Positions 17,349-27,386 of a stretch of 64,000 bases of DNA are shown here, piece after piece. The stretch is from NCBI RefSeq assembly GCF_000454065.1, contig NZ_KE695654.1, forward strand, positions 186,836-250,835, read 5' to 3'. Source of the stretch: Brevibacillus thermoruber 423. GTDB taxonomy: Bacteria > Bacillota > Bacilli > Brevibacillales > Brevibacillaceae. Numbering within the stretch: the first letter of the stretch is position 1; the number at the start of each line of letters is the position of its first letter. A model generated the notes under the pieces. It was not told the origin of the DNA. It saw only the letters and a list, made by a program, of their open reading frames with translations, and made no database searches. Both the position numbers and the translations under genes were made by a program.

Positions 17349-18269
17349 TCACGGTACGAACAATTCGAGATGCCCCGGCAGCGCTTCGCATACGCAGGGG
17401 AGCACGCCGCCCAGCTCCCCGTCCAGGTTGAGCTGTACCGTCTCGCCTGCCGGGGATGTCGCCTTGATGTAGTCGGTTTGAAAATACAGCAGGTTGGGGT
17501 CTTTCACGTGCTCCCCCCGCACGGCCTGCGTCGCCAGGCGGATAAAATCGCCCAGGCCGACTTTTTTGACGACGATCAGGTCCAGCTTGCCGTCGGAGAG
17601 GTCGGCGTTGGGAGCCAGCCGGTCGAAGCCGCCGACCGAATGGCTGTTGGTAATCAGGAAAATCATGATCTCTTCGTCGAGCAGCACCCTGTCCCGCGTC
17701 TCCAGTTTGACGCGGATGGGATGCAGCGACGGCAGCTTTTCCAGTCCCTTGACATAGTAAGCCAACTGGCCCAGCAGGGTTTTCAGCTTGCTGGGCACCT
17801 CGTAGGTCAGGTTGGTCAGTGACCCGCCGCCGGCGATGTTGATAAAATACCGGTCGTTGATGCGGCCGACGTCCACCCGCTTCCGCTTTCCCGCCGCGAT
17901 GATCTTGCAGGAACGGGTGATCGATTTGGGAATGCCGAGGGCGCGTGCAAAATCGTTGCTCGTTCCGCAGGGGATGATGCCGAGAGCGGGCCGGGCGGGC
18001 TTCCCCGCCATGCCGTTCACCACCTCGTAGATGGTGCCGTCTCCGCCGGCGGCGATGATCACGTCAAAGCCGCGCTTGACCGCTCGTTCCGCTTCTTCGG
18101 TGGCGTCGTCTTCCCCTTTGGTCGCGTAGCACGACGTCTCGTAACCGGCGGACTCCAGCAGTTCCAGAATGTCCGGCAGCCGCCGGCGCACGATTTCCCG
18201 GCCGGAGCTGGGGTTGTAAATCAATCTGGCACGTTTCAACGCATGTCCCTTCTTCCTGTACTCGCTCAT
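17349..18269 (-). CDS. dagK: Diacylglycerol kinase (lipid kinase, DagK/YerQ)
   Basis: 306 residues. The DAGK catalytic domain opens with ARLIYNPSSGRE and has the nucleotide-binding glycine motif AAGGDGTIYEVVNGM and PCGTSNDFARALGIP. The C-terminal half carries the DGKLDLIVVKK segment (DG-x-LD) that helps form the metal site. It phosphorylates diacylglycerol to phosphatidic acid, recycling lipid from lipoteichoic acid synthesis. The 90-base gap to rlmCD and same orientation suggest co-transcription, as in Bacillus. Confidence 0.92.
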   Translation of the reverse strand: MSEYRKKGHALKRARLIYNPSSGREIVRRRLPDILELLESAGYETSCYATKGEDDATEEAERAVKRGFDVIIAAGGDGTIYEVVNGMAGKPARPALGIIPCGTSNDFARALGIPKSITRSCKIIAAGKRKRVDVGRINDRYFINIAGGGSLTNLTYEVPSKLKTLLGQLAYYVKGLEKLPSLHPIRVKLETRDRVLLDEEIMIFLITNSHSVGGFDRLAPNADLSDGKLDLIVVKKVGLGDFIRLATQAVRGEHVKDPNLLYFQTDYIKATSPAGETVQLNLDGELGGVLPCVCEALPGHLELFVP

Positions 18270-18390
18270 GGCTTCTCTCTATTCATCATATCCTGTATAG
18301 CCATTTTTGGGAATCGCTATGCTGTTCCCGACATGATAACATGATAAGATAGGAAACGATTACAATCGGAGGAGATAGGAGGAGCTTGTT

Positions 18391-19362
18391 GTGAACACAA
18401 TCATCGTGGGGGTCGACGTAGGAGGAACCGCGATCAAAATGGCCCTGCTCGACACGGACGGCGCGATTCTCGCCAAGACCCAGGAGCCGACGCCCGTGGC
18501 GGACGGTGAAGACAGCGTCCTGCAAAAAGTGGCGGACATGGCGATGGACATGCTTCGCCGGCACGGCTTCGCCAAGGAACAGGTGGCCGGCATCGGCGTA
18601 GGGATTCCCGGCCCGATCGACACGGCCAACGGCGTCGTCCATCAGGCGGTCAACCTGCACTGGAAACGCCCTGTACGGCTTAGGGACAAACTGCAGGCGC
18701 TCACAGGTCTGCCGGTGGCTGTCGACAACGACGCCAACACCGCCGCGCTTGGCGAAATGTGGCGGGGAGCCGGCCAGGGCGCCAAAGATCTGGTCCTGAT
18801 CACGCTGGGCACCGGTGTGGGCGGCGGCGTGATCCTGCACGGCAAGGTGGTCAACGGCATCAATGGCGTCGGCGGCGAAATCGGCCACATCACGATGGTA
18901 CCCGAGGGGGGGCCGGTCTGCAACTGCGGCAAGACCGGCTGTCTGGAGACGTACGCCTCCGCCACCGCGATCATCCGCGAAGGACGGAAAGCCGCCCAGG
19001 AGGGGACAAGCCCGCTCTTGGCGGAAGCGCTCGCCCGCCACGGCGACGTCAAGGCCAAGGACGTGCTGGAAGCGGCCAAGGCGGGAGACGCCGCCGCCCT
19101 GGCGATCGCCGACCAGGCCGCCTTCTATCTGGGACTGGCCCTCTCCCATCTGGCGATTACGCTCAACCCGGCCAAGTTCGTCATCGGGGGCGGCGTCGCG
19201 GCGGCCGGCGAGTTTCTCTTTTCCCGGGTGCGTGAGTCGTTCCGCCGGTTTGTTCCGTTTTCCTACGTGGTGGAGTCGACCGAAATCCTGCCCGCCACGC
19301 TGGGCAACGATGCCGGCGTGATCGGCGCCGGCTGGCTGATTCGCGACCGCCTGGATGCATAG
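18391..19362 (+). CDS. glcK: ROK-family glucokinase
   Basis: 323 residues. N-terminal phosphate-binding VGVDVGGTAIKMALLD, second DNDANTAALGE (catalytic Asp in VAVDNDANTAAL), LGTGVGGGVILHGK and the ROK zinc motif VCNCGKTGCLETYAS. ROK glucokinases phosphorylate glucose from ATP at the start of glycolysis. GTG start with AGGAGG 8 bases upstream. Divergent from dagK. A repressor role can be excluded because there is no N-terminal helix-turn-helix. Confidence 0.92.
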   Translation: MNTIIVGVDVGGTAIKMALLDTDGAILAKTQEPTPVADGEDSVLQKVADMAMDMLRRHGFAKEQVAGIGVGIPGPIDTANGVVHQAVNLHWKRPVRLRDKLQALTGLPVAVDNDANTAALGEMWRGAGQGAKDLVLITLGTGVGGGVILHGKVVNGINGVGGEIGHITMVPEGGPVCNCGKTGCLETYASATAIIREGRKAAQEGTSPLLAEALARHGDVKAKDVLEAAKAGDAAALAIADQAAFYLGLALSHLAITLNPAKFVIGGGVAAAGEFLFSRVRESFRRFVPFSYVVESTEILPATLGNDAGVIGAGWLIRDRLDA

Positions 19363-19472
19363 GCGAAATCCCGTGGCGGCACAACCCCCATCACCGAAAC
19401 CGCCGCTGACCGTCGTAGACCGGAGGCTGCGCCGGGCCAAGTGGATCATCGCCGGCATCGGCTGCCCCGGCG

Positions 19473-20654
19473 TCACCACCTCACGACCGCTCCTTCCCGG
19501 CGGAACAGCCGGGCCGTCGCGGCGATGACGACGGACACGTAGAGAAGCGACGTCCCCAGTCCGACCAAGGTGTGCAGCGGATCGACCGCACCGTAAAACG
19601 CCTCCTTGCACAAGGCCACCCCGTTGAAAACCGGCAGAACGTAGTACAGCGCGGGGATGTCGACGGGGTGGATCGGCATCAGCATGTAGGACGGAATCAT
19701 CGCCAGAATGACGACGCCGGTCATGTAGGTCTGCCCCTCTTTAAACGATTTGGCGACGGTGCTGAGCGTCAGCTCCAGCCCGGCGAACAAGGCGGCCAGC
19801 AGCACAATGGTCGCCGCCAGCACGGCGAGTGACGCCGGGGACAAAAAGCCGAAGGAAAGGACGGTGCCGTCCACCTTCAGGGGTCCCAGCCGAAACACGA
19901 ACGAGAGGGACAGCAGCGAGGCGGTAGCGCTGATGCAGCTCATCACCATGACCGCCAGCAGCTTGGCCGTCAGGATCTGGTTGGCGGCGATCGGGGTGGT
20001 CAACAGCGACTCCAGCGTGCCCCGCTCTTTTTCGCCGGCAACCAGATCGGTGGCGGCGGCCACCCCGCCGGAAGCAAGCGACAGCACCACCATCAGGGGA
20101 ATGATCCCCGCCAGCATGCCGCCGGTCTGCCGTTCGTCGGACGCCGCGTTTTCGTACGTCGTCTCGATCGGCTTGATCGCCTCGGCGGACAAGCCCGCCT
20201 GTCTGAGCCGCATGCTGACGATGTCGGAGCTGTACTGCTGCACCGCGCTGTCGATCACGCTTTTCGCGTACACCGACTTTTGGTTGGTGTTGTCGTAGGC
20301 GACATGCAGACGGGCGCTCCCCCCGCTCCGCAGAGCCTGGTCGAAATGGTCGGGGATGGTTACAATCGCCCGCAGTTCTCCCGCCTGCAGCGCCTCCGCC
20401 GGTCTGTCCGGCGACAGGATGCGGACGCCCGGCTGGGAGCGGAGATGATCCACCAGTTTCGACGTGCCCGTGACGGCGATCGGCACGTAGGCGCGCGCTT
20501 CCTTTTCCACGTTGCTGTACGACATGCTGAGCAAAAAGAAGACAAACGGAATCACGACAAGCGGAATGAGAAACGTGCCGATCAAGGTCTTGCGGTCGCG
20601 CAGCAGATCGAGCATCTCCTTGCCGAAAATCGTCCACACGACCTGTCTGTCCAT
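19473..20654 (-). CDS. ABC-2 type transporter permease (NatB-like)
   Basis: About 393 residues from the ATG at 20654, which overlaps the stop of the ATPase gene as TGATG. One N-terminal membrane segment (GTFLIPLVVIPFVFFLLSMSY), a large extracytoplasmic domain (about 45-190), then five to six segments with the family signature DLVAGEKERGTLESLLTTPI. NatB-type proteins export sodium or other compounds with a NatA ATPase. The long soluble loop between segments 1 and 2 fits NatB. Substrate not proven. Confidence 0.87.
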   Translation of the reverse strand: MDRQVVWTIFGKEMLDLLRDRKTLIGTFLIPLVVIPFVFFLLSMSYSNVEKEARAYVPIAVTGTSKLVDHLRSQPGVRILSPDRPAEALQAGELRAIVTIPDHFDQALRSGGSARLHVAYDNTNQKSVYAKSVIDSAVQQYSSDIVSMRLRQAGLSAEAIKPIETTYENAASDERQTGGMLAGIIPLMVVLSLASGGVAAATDLVAGEKERGTLESLLTTPIAANQILTAKLLAVMVMSCISATASLLSLSFVFRLGPLKVDGTVLSFGFLSPASLAVLAATIVLLAALFAGLELTLSTVAKSFKEGQTYMTGVVILAMIPSYMLMPIHPVDIPALYYVLPVFNGVALCKEAFYGAVDPLHTLVGLGTSLLYVSVVIAATARLFRREGAVVRW

Positions 20655-21382
20655 CAACGTCCGCCCTCCTCGACCATCGCCATGAAGATGTCGTCCAGAT
20701 CGTTCATGCCGCAGCGCTCCCGAAGCGCCGCCACCGTGCCCGCATAGCGGAGGCTTCCCTTGTGAATGATCGCGATGCGGCTGCACAGCTTTTCAATTTC
20801 CCCCATGTTGTGGCTGGAGAACAGGATGGTCTTCCCCTCTTCCCGCAGCATCGCCACCATGCGCCGAAACATGTTGGCCGCCGTCACGTCCAGTCCGGTC
20901 GTCGGTTCGTCCAGCAGAATCACGTCGGGATCGTGCACCAGCGTGCGGGCGATCGCCACCTTTTGCTTCATCCCCCGGGAAAACCCGCCTACCCGCCGAT
21001 CGATAAACGCCTCCATGTGAAGCATCCGGCTCAACTGGTCGATGCGTTGGTCCAACCGCGCCCCCGTCAGACCGTACAGCCTGCCGAAATAAGCGATGTT
21101 TTCCCGCGCCGTCAGCCGGTTGTACAGGCCGACGTCTCCCCCGAACAGAATGCCGATACGCCGCCGCACCTCCACCGGCTGGGTGCGGACGGAGAATCCC
21201 CCGATTCGAATATCCCCCTCGGTTGGCTGCAGGATGGTCGCCATCATGCGCATCGTCGTCGTCTTGCCCGCGCCGTTTTCGCCGAGCAGCCCGTACACCT
21301 CGCCGGAGGAGACAGAAAACGTCACGTTCCGCACCGCCGCGATGTTGCCAAATCGTTTGCTGACCTGATTGACTTCGATCAC
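20654..21382 (-). CDS. ABC transporter ATP-binding protein (NatA-like)
   Basis: About 242 residues from the GTG at 21382 (GGGGAG 7 bases upstream); the frame is open 22 codons further. Walker A GLLGENGAGKTTTMRMM, signature GFSRGMKQKVAIARTL, Walker B VILLDEPTTGLD, H-loop LFSSHNMGEIE. Translationally coupled to the NatB-like permease. Together they form an exporter; in Bacillus NatAB extrudes sodium. The assignment to sodium is by family and layout only. Confidence 0.9.
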   Translation of the reverse strand: MIEVNQVSKRFGNIAAVRNVTFSVSSGEVYGLLGENGAGKTTTMRMMATILQPTEGDIRIGGFSVRTQPVEVRRRIGILFGGDVGLYNRLTARENIAYFGRLYGLTGARLDQRIDQLSRMLHMEAFIDRRVGGFSRGMKQKVAIARTLVHDPDVILLDEPTTGLDVTAANMFRRMVAMLREEGKTILFSSHNMGEIEKLCSRIAIIHKGSLRYAGTVAALRERCGMNDLDDIFMAMVEEGGR

Positions 21383-21512
21383 TGACTGCTCCCCTTTCCG
21401 GTCCAATCGCGACATCATGCGAGTGAATTCGAATTTTTGGCTTACCATCCATTATATATGAAATCGCCCGACCGATGTCCCCTGAGAAAAAACGACAAAC
21501 GGACAAAAAAAG

Positions 21513-21541
21513 AAAACCCTTGCCTGTTACGCAAGGGATAA
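21513..21541 (-). terminator. Terminator overlapping the stop codon of the hypothetical gene
   Basis: CCCTTGC at 21517-21523 and GCAAGGG at 21531-21537; on the minus strand the stem is followed by TTTTCTTTTTTT. The TAA stop of the upstream gene lies in the loop. Confidence 0.8.
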
Positions 21542-21883
21542 TCCGACATGTTTCCGTTTGAAGTCTTCCAGCGAAAAACCGGCAAACAGCGACAGAAACG
21601 CGTCCGTGTCGTTGATGTAGTGGCGGCTCTCCCGCACATCCGGGTGCTTTTCCAAAAAGAGCACGGCCACCAGCCGGTTTACCGGAACGCCCTCCGCGTC
21701 CTGATCGTAGATGCCCCGCTCGGCCAGCACCTTTTCAAAGTAGCGGACGTAGGTGACGGTGACCGTTTTCTGTTCACCGTTCACCTCACAGGTCGCGATG
21801 GAACGTTCAAATGTATCGGCAGGCGACCCGCCTTTGCTCGGCGGCACGCTTTCTCCCGTGACGGACACGATGTTCATTTCCAT
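21527..21883 (-). CDS. Hypothetical protein
   Basis: 118 residues from the ATG at 21883, just after a strong GGAGGAGGA site. I do not recognise the family. It is soluble and acidic, with no signal peptide or membrane segment. The N-terminus (IVSVTGESVPPSKGG) precedes a beta-rich stretch (EQKTVTVTYVRYFEKVLAERGIYD) and a helical C-terminus (DTDAFLSLFAGFSLEDFKRKH). It has its own terminator and is divergent from the ECF fusion gene. Good ribosome-binding site and terminator argue it is real. Confidence 0.6.
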   Translation of the reverse strand: MEMNIVSVTGESVPPSKGGSPADTFERSIATCEVNGEQKTVTVTYVRYFEKVLAERGIYDQDAEGVPVNRLVAVLFLEKHPDVRESRHYINDTDAFLSLFAGFSLEDFKRKHVGLSLA

Positions 21884-22081
21884 GCCATCCTCCTCCACAC
21901 ATTGTCCCTTTCATTATAGGGGAGCGGGCACATTCTTACAATTCAAACAAGGACTTCCTGCCCTGACGGCAAACTCTTGTATCATCACATCAGAGCCTTT
22001 CGCAAAAAAGGCATGGGCTGTCAGAAATTCCCCTCATCCGAAGTCTATGAATCAGGTCAACGTGCGAGCGAGGTGTTTGCA

Positions 22082-23827
22082 GTGGAACAGGATGTGTTTG
22101 TACGGGAAACGTTTGGGGACGAAGAAGCGGAACAGGACGACAGCGTCCTGGTGGAACGGGCGCGTACCGGCGACCGGGAGGCGTTTGGCGAGCTGGTTCG
22201 GCGCCATCGGGCCCAGGTGTTCGGCTACGCCCGGTCGTTTACGCAGGAGCCGTTTTTGGCGGAGGATATCGTCCAGGATGCGCTGATCCGCGCCTTTCTC
22301 CATCTGGGCACACTCGTCGACAGCCGCCGTTTTTTGCCCTGGCTGCACCGGATCGTCCGCAACCAGGCGTACACCCGGCTGCATGCGTCCAAGCGGGCCA
22401 AGGAACAGGTCTTCTCCGTCTGGAACCCGCCGGACGCGGACGGTGAAACCGACTGGGACGACCTGGACAGCATCCTCTACCGCCTGGGGCGGCGATGGAG
22501 CGATCCGGCCGGGGAGGCGGCCAATCCGGAAGAGGCGCTCGTCCGCCGTGAGCTGCTGGAGACGATTGCGGGCATGCTGCGCTGTTTGAATCCGCGGGAG
22601 CGGCGCATCGTCGAGTCCCATTTCTTTCATCATCTCTCCCCGCAGGAGATCGCCCGTCTGTTTCAGATGTCCCCGGCCAACGTGTACCAGATCCTGTCCC
22701 GTTCCCGCAAAAAGCTGGTTCAGGAAAAGATTCGCGTCGCCGTTGACCACTACGTACGCAACCGAAAGGATGAGGGACGGATGAAACGAGTGATGCTGAA
22801 CAAACCGGAGGCGCTCTCCCTGCGCACCTGGTCGAGCTGCGCCATGGCCATCTGCGGCCTGCTGGAATTCACGGAGCGCCCATGCTCCCTGCCGATGGTG
22901 ATGGGCTTGACCGGCCACGCCTTTCGCCTCAACGTCGTGCCCGAGAACGTGCACATCGCCGGGCCGACCATGTTCCGCTTTGAAGAGGTGCTGCAGCAAG
23001 GGCTGCGCAACATCGGTTTCCGCACGCGCGTGGTGAGCCGGATGACGGCGGTCATCCCCGGCCCCAACGCCAATCTGGTCAGCCCGGACCTGCTGACCCC
23101 CGAAGCCCGGCTGAAGCGGCAGCTCCCGGAACTGCTGCCGGAAGCGCTGGAGCTGATTCACCGGTCCATCGACAAGGGCTATCCCGCGCTCTCCTGGGAT
23201 TTGTTCATCCCCGAGTTCGGCCTGATCTACGGGTACGACGACGACGCCCGAGAACTGCGGGCAGGGGACAACTGCGGCCACGACCAGAACATCCCGTACG
23301 ACGCCCTCGGGCGGGGGCTGTTGGAAGAACTGTTTGTCCTGGTCCTCGACGAGCCGGTGGAAACCGATCGGCGCACCATGCTGCAGGGCGCTCTCGACAC
23401 CGCGCTCGCCCACTATCGCGGCGAGGAACCGGGCGGTCCGCTCTGCGCCCACGGCTTGGCCGCCTACGACGCCTGGCGGGACGCCTTCCAAAGGGGAGGG
23501 GTCGAGCCGAACGGCAACGCCTACACGATCGCCGTCGCCCAGGACGCCCGCCGGCACGCCGCGCTGTTCTGGCAGGAAGTGGCCGACACGTGGACGGATG
23601 CCGTCTTTGACGCCGTTCGTCCCGCCTGCCGGGAAGCGTCCGCCCTCTACGGACAAATCGCCGAGGAGTACGCCGTGCTGGCCCGGTTGTTTCCGTTCCC
23701 GTCCGGCGGCGATCCGAACCATCCCGAGCAAAGGGAGCACGCCATCCGGCAGATCGACCGGCTCCGCTCCTTGGAACAGCAGGCCGTGTCGCTGCTGGAA
23801 ACGATGCGCAGACACATCGCGCGCTGA
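22082..23827 (+). CDS. ECF-type sigma factor fused to a large BtrH-like C-terminal domain
   Basis: About 581 residues. Sigma region 2 (about 23-95; GDREAFGELVRRHRAQ, then AEDIVQDALIRAFLHL and FLPWLHRIVRNQAYTRL) and region 4 (about 161-220; LNPRERRIVESHFFHHLSP then PANVYQILSRSRKKL) are complete. After these, residues ~245-581 form a second large domain: WSSCAMAICGLLEFTERPC, a Cys where BtrH/C39-like folds have one, and WDLFIPEFGLIYGYDDDARE further on. That pattern resembles the BtrH N-terminal/cysteine-peptidase-like superfamily. The C-terminal ~150 residues are helical. The GTG start at 22082 (GAGG 9 bases upstream) is preferred, but an ORF extends 35 codons earlier. No anti-sigma gene is adjacent, so the fused domain may control the sigma part. 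Confidence 0.8.
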   Translation: MEQDVFVRETFGDEEAEQDDSVLVERARTGDREAFGELVRRHRAQVFGYARSFTQEPFLAEDIVQDALIRAFLHLGTLVDSRRFLPWLHRIVRNQAYTRLHASKRAKEQVFSVWNPPDADGETDWDDLDSILYRLGRRWSDPAGEAANPEEALVRRELLETIAGMLRCLNPRERRIVESHFFHHLSPQEIARLFQMSPANVYQILSRSRKKLVQEKIRVAVDHYVRNRKDEGRMKRVMLNKPEALSLRTWSSCAMAICGLLEFTERPCSLPMVMGLTGHAFRLNVVPENVHIAGPTMFRFEEVLQQGLRNIGFRTRVVSRMTAVIPGPNANLVSPDLLTPEARLKRQLPELLPEALELIHRSIDKGYPALSWDLFIPEFGLIYGYDDDARELRAGDNCGHDQNIPYDALGRGLLEELFVLVLDEPVETDRRTMLQGALDTALAHYRGEEPGGPLCAHGLAAYDAWRDAFQRGGVEPNGNAYTIAVAQDARRHAALFWQEVADTWTDAVFDAVRPACREASALYGQIAEEYAVLARLFPFPSGGDPNHPEQREHAIRQIDRLRSLEQQAVSLLETMRRHIAR

Positions 23828-23882
23828 TTGCCGCAACAGGAGCCGCTCTCCGTCCGGGATCGGCTCTTCCCGCGTAAAGAAA

Positions 23883-23921
23883 GGGACACGCTCCCCGTTT
23901 GGGAAAGCGTGTCCCTGTTTT
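23883..23921. terminator. Bidirectional terminator between the ECF fusion and gatB
   Basis: GGGACACGCT at 23883-23892 pairs perfectly with 23906-23915. TGTTTTG follows on the plus strand and TTTCTTT on the minus strand. The stem lies between the two convergent genes. Confidence 0.8.
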
Positions 23922-23934
23922 GTCCGTCTGTATC

Positions 23935-25368
23935 TTACGCGTTTTGCAGCACTTCCAGCAAGAGCTTGTTGACCATCGGCGGGTTGGCTTTGCCGCGGGT
24001 CTGCTTCATCACCTGGCCGACGAAGAAGGCGACGGCCTTCTCGTTGCCGGCCTTGTAGTCGGCAACCGCCTGCGGGTTGGCGTTGACCACGTCCTGGACG
24101 ATCTGGCGCAGGGCGCCTTCGTCGCTGATCTGCACCAGCCCTTTTTCCTCGACGATCTGTTTCGGCTCCTTGCCGGTCTCCACCATTTCCTTGAAGACGG
24201 TTTTGGCGATCTTGGAGGAAATCGTGCCGTTTTCGATCAGCTTGATCATCTCGCCCAGTCCGTGCGGCGTGATTTTCACGTCAGCCAGCGTCAGGTTGTT
24301 GGCGTTCAGATAGCCCAGCAGCTCCACCATCAGCCAGTTGGCGGCCGCTTTCGGGTCAGCGCCCGTCTTGACGGTTTCGTCAAAGAAGTCGGCCGTTTCC
24401 TTGGACATCGTGATGACGGCGGCGTCGCTTTGCGGCAGGCCGTATTCGTTCACGTAGCGGGCCTGGCGGGCGTCGGGCAGCTCCGGAATGGTAGCCCGCA
24501 CCGCTTCGATCCACTCTTCGGAAATCTGCATCCGCACCAGGTCGGGGTCCGGGAAGTAGCGGTAGTCGTGAGCCTCTTCCTTGGAGCGCATGGAGACGGT
24601 CTTCCGGTTGGCTTCGTCCCAGCGGCGAGTTTCCTGTACGATCGTGCCGCCGGAGAGAACGACCTGCTTCTGCCGCTCCACCTCGTACTCCAGCGCCGCC
24701 TGCACGTTGCGGAACGAGTTCATGTTTTTCAGCTCCGTCTTGGTGCCGAATTCCTTTTGGCCCACCGGACGGATGGAGACGTTGGCGTCACAGCGCAGCG
24801 AGCCCTGCTCCATGCGCACGTCCGACACCCCGGTGTACTGCAGGATCGCCTTCAGCTTTTCCAGATACGCCTTCGCCTCTTCGGGCGAGCGGATGTCCGG
24901 TTCGGAGACGATCTCCACCAGCGGCACGCCGACGCGGTTGAAGTCGACCAGCGTGTCACCGAAGTCGCTGTGCGTCAGCTTGCCCGCGTCCTCTTCCAGG
25001 TGCAGGCGGGTGATGCCGATCCGCTTTTTCTCCCCGTTGACTTCGATCTCGATCCAGCCGTTCTTGCCGATCGGCTGGTCAAACTGGGAGATCTGATACG
25101 CCTTGGGCAGGTCCGGGTAGAAGTAGTTTTTCCGGTCAAACTTGGTTTCGCGGGAAATTTCGCAGTTGAGCGCGAGCGCCGCCTTCATCGCGAACTCCAC
25201 GGCCTGCTTGTTGGTGACGGGCAGGACGCCGGGATGGCCCAGGCAGATCGGACAGGTATGGGTATTCGGCGGCGCGCCGAACTCGGTCGGGCAGCCGCAG
25301 AAGATTTTGCTGTTGGTGGAAAGCTCGGCGTGTACCTCCAGGCCGATGACGGTTTCAAACTGGCTCAT
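23935..25368 (-). CDS. gatB: Aspartyl/glutamyl-tRNA amidotransferase subunit B
   Basis: 477 residues, the usual length. Opens with [23 protein letters not shown], has the zinc-site [13 protein letters not shown], and [21 protein letters not shown], then the C-terminal helical GatB/Yqey tail that binds tRNA. It phosphorylates the glutamyl-tRNA(Gln) (or Asp-tRNA(Asn)) intermediate, which is amidated with ammonia from GatA. Follows gatA with 5 bases between them. Confidence 0.96.
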   Translation of the reverse strand: MSQFETVIGLEVHAELSTNSKIFCGCPTEFGAPPNTHTCPICLGHPGVLPVTNKQAVEFAMKAALALNCEISRETKFDRKNYFYPDLPKAYQISQFDQPIGKNGWIEIEVNGEKKRIGITRLHLEEDAGKLTHSDFGDTLVDFNRVGVPLVEIVSEPDIRSPEEAKAYLEKLKAILQYTGVSDVRMEQGSLRCDANVSIRPVGQKEFGTKTELKNMNSFRNVQAALEYEVERQKQVVLSGGTIVQETRRWDEANRKTVSMRSKEEAHDYRYFPDPDLVRMQISEEWIEAVRATIPELPDARQARYVNEYGLPQSDAAVITMSKETADFFDETVKTGADPKAAANWLMVELLGYLNANNLTLADVKITPHGLGEMIKLIENGTISSKIAKTVFKEMVETGKEPKQIVEEKGLVQISDEGALRQIVQDVVNANPQAVADYKAGNEKAVAFFVGQVMKQTRGKANPPMVNKLLLEVLQNA

Positions 25369-25373
25369 GACTC

Positions 25374-26846
25374 TTACCCCCTCACCCGTTCCGGCTTGCG
25401 CAGGTGATGGCCGGCCGCCTGTTCGTAAGCGTGGGCCACGCGCAGCACGGTGGATTCGTCAAACGCCTTGCCGACGATCTGCATGCCGATTGGCAGGCCG
25501 TTTTGGGCAAATCCGCACGGCACGCTGATGGCCGGCAGCCCCGCCAGGTTGACCGGCACGGTGCAGATGTCTTCCAGGTACATTTTGACCGGATCGTCGA
25601 TGTTTTCCCCGATCTTGAAGGCCGTGGTCGGCGTGGTCGGGTGCAAAATCACGTCAAAATCGGCAAACACGTTGGTGAAGTCCTGGATAATCAGGGTGCG
25701 AACCTGCTGCGCTTTTTTGTAGTAGGCGTCGTAGTAGCCCGACGAAAGCGCGTAGGTCCCCAGCATGATGCGCCGCTTCACTTCCGGTCCGAAGCCCTGG
25801 CTGCGCGACTCCTTGTAGAGCTCAATCAGGTTGGCGGCGTTTTCGGCGCGCACGCCGTAACGCACCCCGTCGAAGCGGGCCAGGTTGGACGACGCCTCCG
25901 AGGACGCGAGCAGGTAGTAGGCCGGCACGGCGTATTCGGTGTGCGGCATGGAGACTTCGCTCCAGGTAGCGCCCATGCTCTCCAACTGCTTCAGCGCAGC
26001 CAGCACTGCTTCGCGCACCTCGGGGTCGATCCCCTCGCCGATCAGCTCCTTGGGCACGCCGATGCGCAGCCCTTTCACCTCGCCGGTCAGCGCGGAGAGG
26101 TAGTCAGGCACCTCGACGCTGGCCGACGTGGAGTCGTACTCGTCGTGGCCGGCAATCGCCTGCAGCACGTAGGCGGCGTCTTCCACGTTTTTCGTAATCG
26201 GTCCGATCTGGTCCAGCGACGACGCAAACGCCACCAGCCCGAAGCGGGAGACGCGGCCATACGTCGGTTTCAGTCCGACGACACCGCAGAAAGCGGCCGG
26301 TTGGCGGATGGAGCCGCCGGTGTCAGAGCCGAGCGTGAAAAAGAAGTGGCGGGATGCCATGGCAGCAGCCGAACCGCCGCTGGAACCGCCCGGCACATAC
26401 TCGGTATTCCACGGGTTTTTCACCGGGTAAAAGCCGGAGTTTTCGTTGGAGCCGCCCATGGCGAACTCGTCCATGTTCAGCTTGGCGACAATCACCGCGT
26501 CCGCTTCCTTCAGCTTTTTCGTAACGGTGGCGTCGTAAATCGGGTCGTAGTTGGACAGGAACTTGCTGGCGCAGGTGGTGCGTACGCCTTTGGTGACGAT
26601 GTTGTCCTTCAAACCGGCAGGCAGGCCGTAGAGCAGGCCCAGCTCCTCTCCTCCCGTGGCCAGGCGCTCGTCCAATGCTTTGGCCTGAGCCAGGGCCCCT
26701 TCTTCGTCCACGTACAGAACGGAACGGATGTCTTCGTCGTGCTCCTTGACGCTGGCGATGGACGCCTGCACCAGGTCGGTGACGGACAGCTCTTTTTTGC
26801 GCAGAGCGCTATGTATTTCCGACAATCGCTTGTCAAACAGCGACAT
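25374..26846 (-). CDS. gatA: Aspartyl/glutamyl-tRNA amidotransferase subunit A (amidase)
   Basis: 490 residues, amidase-signature family. The catalytic Ser-cisSer-Lys triad is visible: Lys in [12 protein letters not shown] and the serines in [16 protein letters not shown] and [14 protein letters not shown]. It hydrolyses glutamine and supplies ammonia to GatB. Good AAGGGAGG site. Centre of gatCAB. Confidence 0.96.
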   Translation of the reverse strand: MSLFDKRLSEIHSALRKKELSVTDLVQASIASVKEHDEDIRSVLYVDEEGALAQAKALDERLATGGEELGLLYGLPAGLKDNIVTKGVRTTCASKFLSNYDPIYDATVTKKLKEADAVIVAKLNMDEFAMGGSNENSGFYPVKNPWNTEYVPGGSSGGSAAAMASRHFFFTLGSDTGGSIRQPAAFCGVVGLKPTYGRVSRFGLVAFASSLDQIGPITKNVEDAAYVLQAIAGHDEYDSTSASVEVPDYLSALTGEVKGLRIGVPKELIGEGIDPEVREAVLAALKQLESMGATWSEVSMPHTEYAVPAYYLLASSEASSNLARFDGVRYGVRAENAANLIELYKESRSQGFGPEVKRRIMLGTYALSSGYYDAYYKKAQQVRTLIIQDFTNVFADFDVILHPTTPTTAFKIGENIDDPVKMYLEDICTVPVNLAGLPAISVPCGFAQNGLPIGMQIVGKAFDESTVLRVAHAYEQAAGHHLRKPERVRG

Positions 26847-26879
26847 GATGGTGTCCTCCCTTCTCCTGTATGTCTGCGG

Positions 26880-27170
26880 TTATTCAAATACAGCCGGTAC
26901 CTTGAACTGGCCGTCTTCGTGGTCGGGCGCGTTTTTCAGCGCATCTTCGCGCGAGAGGGACGGACGGTTCACATCCTCACGCATGACATTCTTCACGTCG
27001 GTCGCGTGGCTGGTCGGCTCAACGCTGGACGTGTCCAACTCGTTCAGCTTGGCGGCAAACTCCAAAATGGCGTTCAGGTCTTTCGTGTATCGCTCCGCTT
27101 CCTCCTCGGTCAGCTTCAAGCGGGCGAGGTTGGCTACATGCTCCACTTCCTTGCGGGTAATGGCGCTCAT
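26880..27170 (-). CDS. gatC: Aspartyl/glutamyl-tRNA amidotransferase subunit C
   Basis: 96 residues from the ATG at 27170, which has GGAGGTGG upstream. [21 protein letters not shown] at the start, [21 protein letters not shown] and the C-terminal [20 protein letters not shown] (in short stretches) are diagnostic of GatC, which holds GatA and GatB together. First gene of gatCAB; 33 bases to gatA. Confidence 0.95.
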   Translation of the reverse strand: MSAITRKEVEHVANLARLKLTEEEAERYTKDLNAILEFAAKLNELDTSSVEPTSHATDVKNVMREDVNRPSLSREDALKNAPDHEDGQFKVPAVFE

Positions 27171-27386
27171 CCATTCCACCTCCGAAACTATCACATAACT
27201 TTGATCTTACTTGAAAAGAACGGCATCAGTCAATTTTCGCGTCATCAGCGGTGACAAAAACACAAATATTTCGGCATTCTCCGCAAAAAATGGAACATAC
27301 ATCCATTTATTTCCGCTATTTTATTATGTTTTGCTTATGTACAATGATTTCGTCATCAAGAGTATCATTTTGAGAGGGAGAGGCTT

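Noticed and set aside
18308..18332. GGGAA ... TTCCC repeat in the dagK/glcK gap
   Set aside because: Only 5 bp, no matching second site, so not reported as an operator.
22052..23836. A 594-residue minus-strand frame opposite the ECF fusion gene
   Set aside because: It mirrors the sigma gene and has no recognisable motif; the plus strand has clear sigma domains.
25404..27254. A 616-residue plus-strand frame over gatA and gatC
   Set aside because: gatA and gatC are certain on the minus strand, and the frame has no motif.
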